The translations under genes and the position numbers were made by a program. The notes beneath the pieces were generated by a model. The model saw nothing but the letters and a program-made list of their open reading frames with translations. It ran no database searches and was not told where the DNA came from. From assembly GCA_028554755.1 (NCBI GenBank), contig JAPTOF010000003.1, positions 7,153,501 through 7,217,500 on the forward strand: a stretch of 64,000 nt of DNA, read 5' to 3'. Below, in pieces: positions 59,636 through 64,000 of this stretch. Numbering within the stretch: position 1 is the first letter of the stretch; each line of letters opens with the position of its first letter. Source of the stretch: Cordia subcordata (Eukaryota > Streptophyta > Magnoliopsida > Boraginales > Cordiaceae).

Positions 59636-62600
59636 CTAAGTATTTGGTAATCGAGGAGAACTTTGGGATTCCCCTAACTGCGATTTACCACGAGGTCCAT
59701 TTGTCCTTATGTAAAGCCTGTATTCATCAAAAGTCATAGCTGGATATAATGCCGGATGCTCCGACGAAACAAGTTCCTTTGCCGGTTCTATGAGCAAATC
59801 ACTCTTAGGATTATAGAAGAAGGCAAGTGACACTCGCTCTCTGTCTGAATTCACTATCACTCTGTGCTCCACGCTTTTGTAGATAGCATTGCTCATCACC
59901 TAATGTTAAAGTAATTAAAACACATGGTGAGCATATAATAGAAGCATATTAATCACTTCAGTACTTAGGTTATATATATCATAAATGCTTCAGAACCATC
60001 GAAATATTTAGACCGTTAAGAGCGCTTGAGGAGAGAGATCAGATGTAGAGAGAAAAAAGAAAGAGGAAGAGAGTGATATGAGATGATATAATGTGAAGTG
60101 ATATATCTAAATGGAAAAGAGAGCCATTTGAGAGATCCTCTCCCAAAAGCAAATACCTATTATAGTATTATGTAAGTTTAATGGAAACTTAAACCTTCAT
60201 AATATATTAAAGGCATATAGACAAATTCGTATATTACTTATTATATAATTTTAATAGAAATTTAAAATGAATCAATTTGGTCTATATATATTGATAGAGT
60301 ATTATGCTTACACTTATTCTTAATTAAAATTTAGATTATCAATTAGACACTGAAATATAGTACTTACGATATTTATTAACGAAATCTTGTCTTTAGTCAC
60401 TTTTACTAATATTGTTATTTTTAAAAACCTATTTACCAAAAAGATTAAAAAACATATAAATACACATGATCTAAATAATTTTCTTATAAGAGTAAAAATT
60501 TACTTGTAAACACCAATACTTGTTAATGTGTTCACATAAATAGTCAATCCAAATACCTTGGGCATGTTTGACGCAATTATTTGTTAGACTAGTTATAGTT
60601 ACTTGACTGGCTAATAGCTGTTCAGATAGTTGATAATTATTATATTTTAGCTATTACCATATAGTTATTTAGCTAACTAATTGAATAAAATTTGTTCAAT
60701 AAAATTAGTTATTGGATTACTTGATAAATACAAATTGACATGAAAGGAAGATATTGCTTTCACATTATTGTTGTTATTGTTGTTCCAGTTGTTGTTGTTG
60801 TTACAATTATTATAATTGTTATCATTAAAATAAGATAATTGATTTTATAATTACATATATATTTCATTATCAAATATAGTAAAATTAATTTTTGATAAAT
60901 TATTTGCTTCAATGTTATAAAAAATATTTTTAATAGATCCAAAATTTATTACTCAAAGAATAAGTAAAAATATAAAATATTAGATGATGAAAAGAGAAAT
61001 ATTAGTTGGAGAGAACATGATTGCCTACAAACAAAAAAAACAAAAAGCTATTATAAAATGTTAAAATTAACATTCAAGAAAATTAGTTATTTGAAACACT
61101 AAAAGCTACTTTATTGACTACCAATAATTTAAAAAATAATAGTGTCTTAATCTAGTCAAAATAATAAAAGTTACCTGAAAACTATTTTTAGGTATTGCCT
61201 AACAAGATCGCTATTTCCTTCTAGCCATAGTTATTTGTTCCTGTGTAAATTACTACGGACCCAATGCTTATTAAAAGTGCATGTGAAATTATGATAGATT
61301 TTTTTAGTGACCATAACAAGAATATAAGGGAGGTATTTATATCATAGTAAAATTATGATAGATTTTTCTTACCACAAAAAAATTTAATGCACCTTTAAAG
61401 CCTTAAATACATGAGGGTTCGTAGCAATTTATCATATATATGTTTTATTATTGGCGAAACAGATAACATTGTTTAACACCACAATTTATTGTCGATAACG
61501 ATCTTTTGCCAAAAAGACTAGAGAAACTGAAAAACCATTACACATGAAAGGTGAACCTTACTCGAACTGCCATCATCCATCGTGAGATTTCCATTGTCTG
61601 TCTTATCCGTCACCGTATGTAAAAGTTCAAATGTTTTCTTCATATGTCAGAGTAAAGCAAAGTGAGTCTTTCAACATACAAACAGACCACGTAAAATATG
61701 TGCAAGTTGCGAACTGCAAGTTGTTGTTTTTGATCTTTCGAGCAACCACATATCTGTGCCAAGTTGAGGAGTAAATCTAACCTTGAACATGTGGTTGTAT
61801 TTGGAGTACCCATCATATCAGCAATGTAAGATATACACTACAGAAAAGAAAGTAATAGGCCACCAAAACTACCACTTATTGGGGGGGGGGGGTCGACTAT
61901 TTTAAAATTACAGCCTACGTAAACGTTTTTAAAACGTCATTTATATAATTCCAAAAAAAAAAAAAATCACCCCATGTTTTATCAACAATTCAAACATTGA
62001 ACTTTTCTTGTTGTAAGATTCTATAATCATATATACATACCATCCACTAATTAGGCTAAAAATACATTCATTAATTATCTTGCATAACAATATATCTATA
62101 TATTACCTAAACTTCTATTTATATCCTAAAACTGTCACCTATTCTTTATTATTTTATAGTGAAATCGTTATCTATTATTTATTTATTTATTTATTTTTGT
62201 AGTGATACTTCATACAAAACTTTCATCGAGTATATATATATTAACGTACTAATATTTTCTTTATTTGTTTTGGCAAATTAACAATGTTTAAAGTGTGTTT
62301 GGAACATAATGTCCTAAAATTAATCAAGAAGTAAAACAATAATGTGCTTAGCTACTCTATTTTAAGTTTATTGTCAACTCCATCACACGTAAGATGCCTT
62401 ATTCATTAGTATTTTTAAACTGTTACGTAGACCCAAGAGGAGTTGACTATGACGAACAAATAACAGTGACGTTTCCATGTGCCAATGTTAATGATACTTG
62501 GTCAAACACTGTGTTCTATGACTATGCAGAAAATTGTTGAAGTACCTGAATCTGATCACCTATGTTGACGATGAATGCATGTGGAGCTGGTTTAACTGTA

Positions 62601-63505
62601 ATCCAATTGTCATCTTTACGCACTTGGAGGCCGGCTACGTCCTGATCCGGCAACAACACGGTCAGTCCACCGGGGTCCGAGTGCGCGGACAGGCCAAGGG
62701 TCAGGTCCGGCTGGGGACACTTTGGGTAGAAATTGACTCTTAGACAAGCTCCAATGTCATCCCTACCAAATGCTTTTTGAAGAGAATCTTCGTGCAATCC
62801 AAGGTTTCTGGACAATACTTTCAACAGAACCCCACCCAAGTTAACCAATTGCGCGGAGTATTCCTCAATTATGTCCCTACATATTTTCAGTATGGCGTAA
62901 CGTTATAAACTGACAGATATACTACGACCATGTAGTACTTTTATTAAACCATGGAAGTTTTTAAGGAATATGGTCACTCGGAGAGAACAAAAGATTACTG
63001 GAAATATAACATACCTAAGAGATTGCGGAAGAGCAGGCCACTTTTTATGATCCTTCAAGGAGCAAGGAAGATAGTGAAGGTAGTAATAATCACTCCAATC
63101 GAGTATGGCACCCTTTTGGACGCCTAGTCGGCTGCCGTACCCTTCGTAAGTCTTCGGAGAGTTGGCATAAGCTTGCTTCACCTCCATGGGTTGATGGAAA
63201 AATTCTCGCCAAACTTCCCTGGCACTGTCCATGAGCTCAGGCCTGACTCCATGGTTTACTACCTGGAAAAATCCCCACTCGCTACACGCCTTGGATATTT
63301 GATCTAAAGTGGCTTCTCGAACGTTGTTGTCACCATATATACCTCCAAGATCAATTATTGGTACGTTAACTTCACTTGGATTGGTCTCTAAGAATGGTCT
63401 CTCTGTTGGGGGCTTGATGTATCTGTCTGGAATGCTAGATATGCCACTGCCGGACAATGATTGGACACGGACTATTGGTTCTGGCCAATCACGGCTAAAA
63501 TTCAT
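59636..63505 (-). CDS. JOX-like: Jasmonate-induced oxygenase-like 2-oxoglutarate/Fe(II) dioxygenase, 361 aa, three exons
   Basis: Minus-strand exons are 63505-63015, 62876-62546 and 59899-59636, all with GT-AG introns and a clean frame giving 361 residues. The start MNFSRDWPEPIVRVQSL is where relatives begin. The N-terminal DIOX_N part has VPIIDLGGI and GFFQVVNHGV. The catalytic domain has H229 and D231 (HSD) and H286 for iron, and R296-x-S298 for 2-oxoglutarate. R210, F302 and R335 align with residues I recall as jasmonate-binding in Arabidopsis JOX2. TYEGYGSRLGVQKGAILDWS is almost the JOX sequence. The enzyme is expected to hydroxylate jasmonic acid to 12-hydroxy-jasmonate in the cytosol and so damp jasmonate signalling. 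A related DOXC enzyme with another substrate is the main alternative. Intron 2 (2646 bp) is enlarged and carries a MITE. Confidence 0.92.
59900..62545 (-). other. Large intron 2 of the JOX-like gene
   Basis: 2646 bp, splice sites GTACTT at 62545 and TTAG at 59900. Contains the MITE-family copy at 60560-61200 and a G homopolymer near 61881. The remaining sequence is AT-rich with nothing recognised. Confidence 0.85.
60560..61200. mobile_element. MITE of the same family as 56563-58135, inside JOX intron 2
   Basis: Starts GGGCATGTTTGACGCAATTA and ends TTTTTAGGTATTGCCT. Internal landmarks shared with 56759-57546 are TAATAGCTGTTCAGATAGTTG, AATAAAATTTGTTCAATAAA and TTTGATAAATTA, then AAATGTTAA and GAAACACTAAA. 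A single, uninterrupted but diverged copy. Confidence 0.6.
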
Positions 63506-63798
63506 AACTAAGTTTAGTTGCTTCTGAAATTGATTCTGCGATCATATACGATGAAACAAGCATACAAAGAAAAAGAAAATTATTGTATGTGTTTCTGATA
63601 AGTAGGAGATAGGAAAGAGGAAAGGATAAAGAGAATTGGAGTATGAAGTGAGCAAAAATGGTTGTTAAATAAATGGAGGAAGCTACTATAGGAAAAGGCA
63701 AGTGGGGATTATTATGTGGGTTAAAGTAGACTTCTATGATGAGTTTAAGACTTAGTAGACAGTATAAAAATAAAAACAAATAAAATAATGAACATAGA

Positions 63799-63804
63799 CA
63801 CGTG
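63799..63804. promoter_or_regulatory. G-box CACGTG upstream of the JOX-like gene
   Basis: A perfect CACGTG about 294 nt before the ATG. G-boxes bind MYC2-type bHLH factors, and JOX genes in Arabidopsis are jasmonate-induced, so the site fits the predicted function. A 6-nt match can also occur by chance. Confidence 0.5.
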
Positions 63805-63811
63805 ATTAATA

Positions 63812-63826
63812 TGGTATATATAAAAT
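63812..63826 (-). promoter_or_regulatory. Candidate TATA box of the JOX-like gene
   Basis: On the minus strand TTTTATATATACC lies about 310 nt before the ATG, next to the G-box. If it is used, the leader would be near 280 nt. No alternative TATAAA was seen on the minus strand nearer the start codon. Confidence 0.4.
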
Positions 63827-64000
63827 ATGCAAAAGCCTGGGTGGAGAATAGTCACGGCCGGTGCGGCCACATCTGATTTATGTGTCAAATTTGAGTGTGG
63901 ACGAGGCCGACATGATAAAACTACATGTACTTAATTCAGTTTGGCCACTCAACAAGCACACGAGTGGTTTAACTCATTACGGCGCCGTAAACAACTCCCA
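63827..64000. other. Upstream of the JOX-like gene, no gene seen
   Basis: Locally more GC-rich (GTCACGGCCGGTGCGGCC near 63852). Probably further promoter sequence of the minus-strand gene. Confidence 0.4.

Noticed and set aside
62534..62743. Plus-strand open frame of 69 codons
   Set aside because: Complement of JOX-like exon 2, which has the catalytic HSD motif on the minus strand.
63495..63779. 94-codon minus-strand hydrophobic open frame overlapping the JOX-like start
   Set aside because: In another frame, covering the 5' leader and ending just inside the first exon. Composition is from AT-rich leader sequence. An upstream open frame effect cannot be ruled out, but there is no support for a protein.

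Overview
The window is nuclear DNA of a flowering plant, probably a eudicot. It is AT-rich, its host genes have GT-AG introns, and it holds plant-specific gene families (Alfin-like PHD, jasmonate-type 2-oxoglutarate oxygenase), nested LTR retrotransposons, Tourist-like MITEs and a Helitron-like end. No prokaryotic gene, rRNA, tRNA or CRISPR array was seen.

About 0.4-48.8 kb is one stack of LTR retrotransposons inserted into each other. The oldest visible layer is a 3'-truncated Ty1/copia element on the minus strand (385-4001; its LTR seems to resume at 47754-48773). Gypsy element B (Tat-like; 4002/4004-47749) sits in that LTR. It has gag, protease, RT, RNase H, integrase and a long antisense plant-mobile-domain (PMD) reading frame. 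Gypsy/Athila-like element A (4073-23860) sits in B's 5' LTR. Athila-like element C (13143-20839) sits in A's 3' untranslated part, and related element D (29819-38553) sits in B's RT gene. Later layers are two solo LTRs (30541-32393 in D's 5' LTR; 45556-47299 in B's 3' LTR) and a Tourist MITE inside another Tourist MITE (21556-22503 in A's 3' LTR). Most junctions are supported by LTR pairs, TG/CA ends and short target duplications.

A has a decayed gag-pol. C and D share A's Asp-tRNA-type primer site and its 3' region, including two polypurine tracts about 0.95 kb apart. In place of gag-pol they carry a different long reading frame: zinc knuckles, a Ser/His/Tyr/Pro-rich part, an acidic part and a conserved C-terminal block. 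This C/D protein is the best candidate here for something little described.

About 48.8-64 kb is gene space. An Alfin-like PHD-finger gene (plus strand, five coding exons, 240 aa, 50789-54983) encodes a presumed H3K4me3 reader. A three-exon 2-oxoglutarate/Fe(II) oxygenase gene on the minus strand (361 aa, 63505 down to 59636) closely resembles jasmonate-induced oxygenases (JOX/JAO), which turn jasmonic acid into 12-hydroxy-jasmonate. The two genes converge. Between them and in the second JOX intron lie small DNA transposons, a Helitron-like terminus and microsatellites. There is no sign that the two genes work in one pathway.
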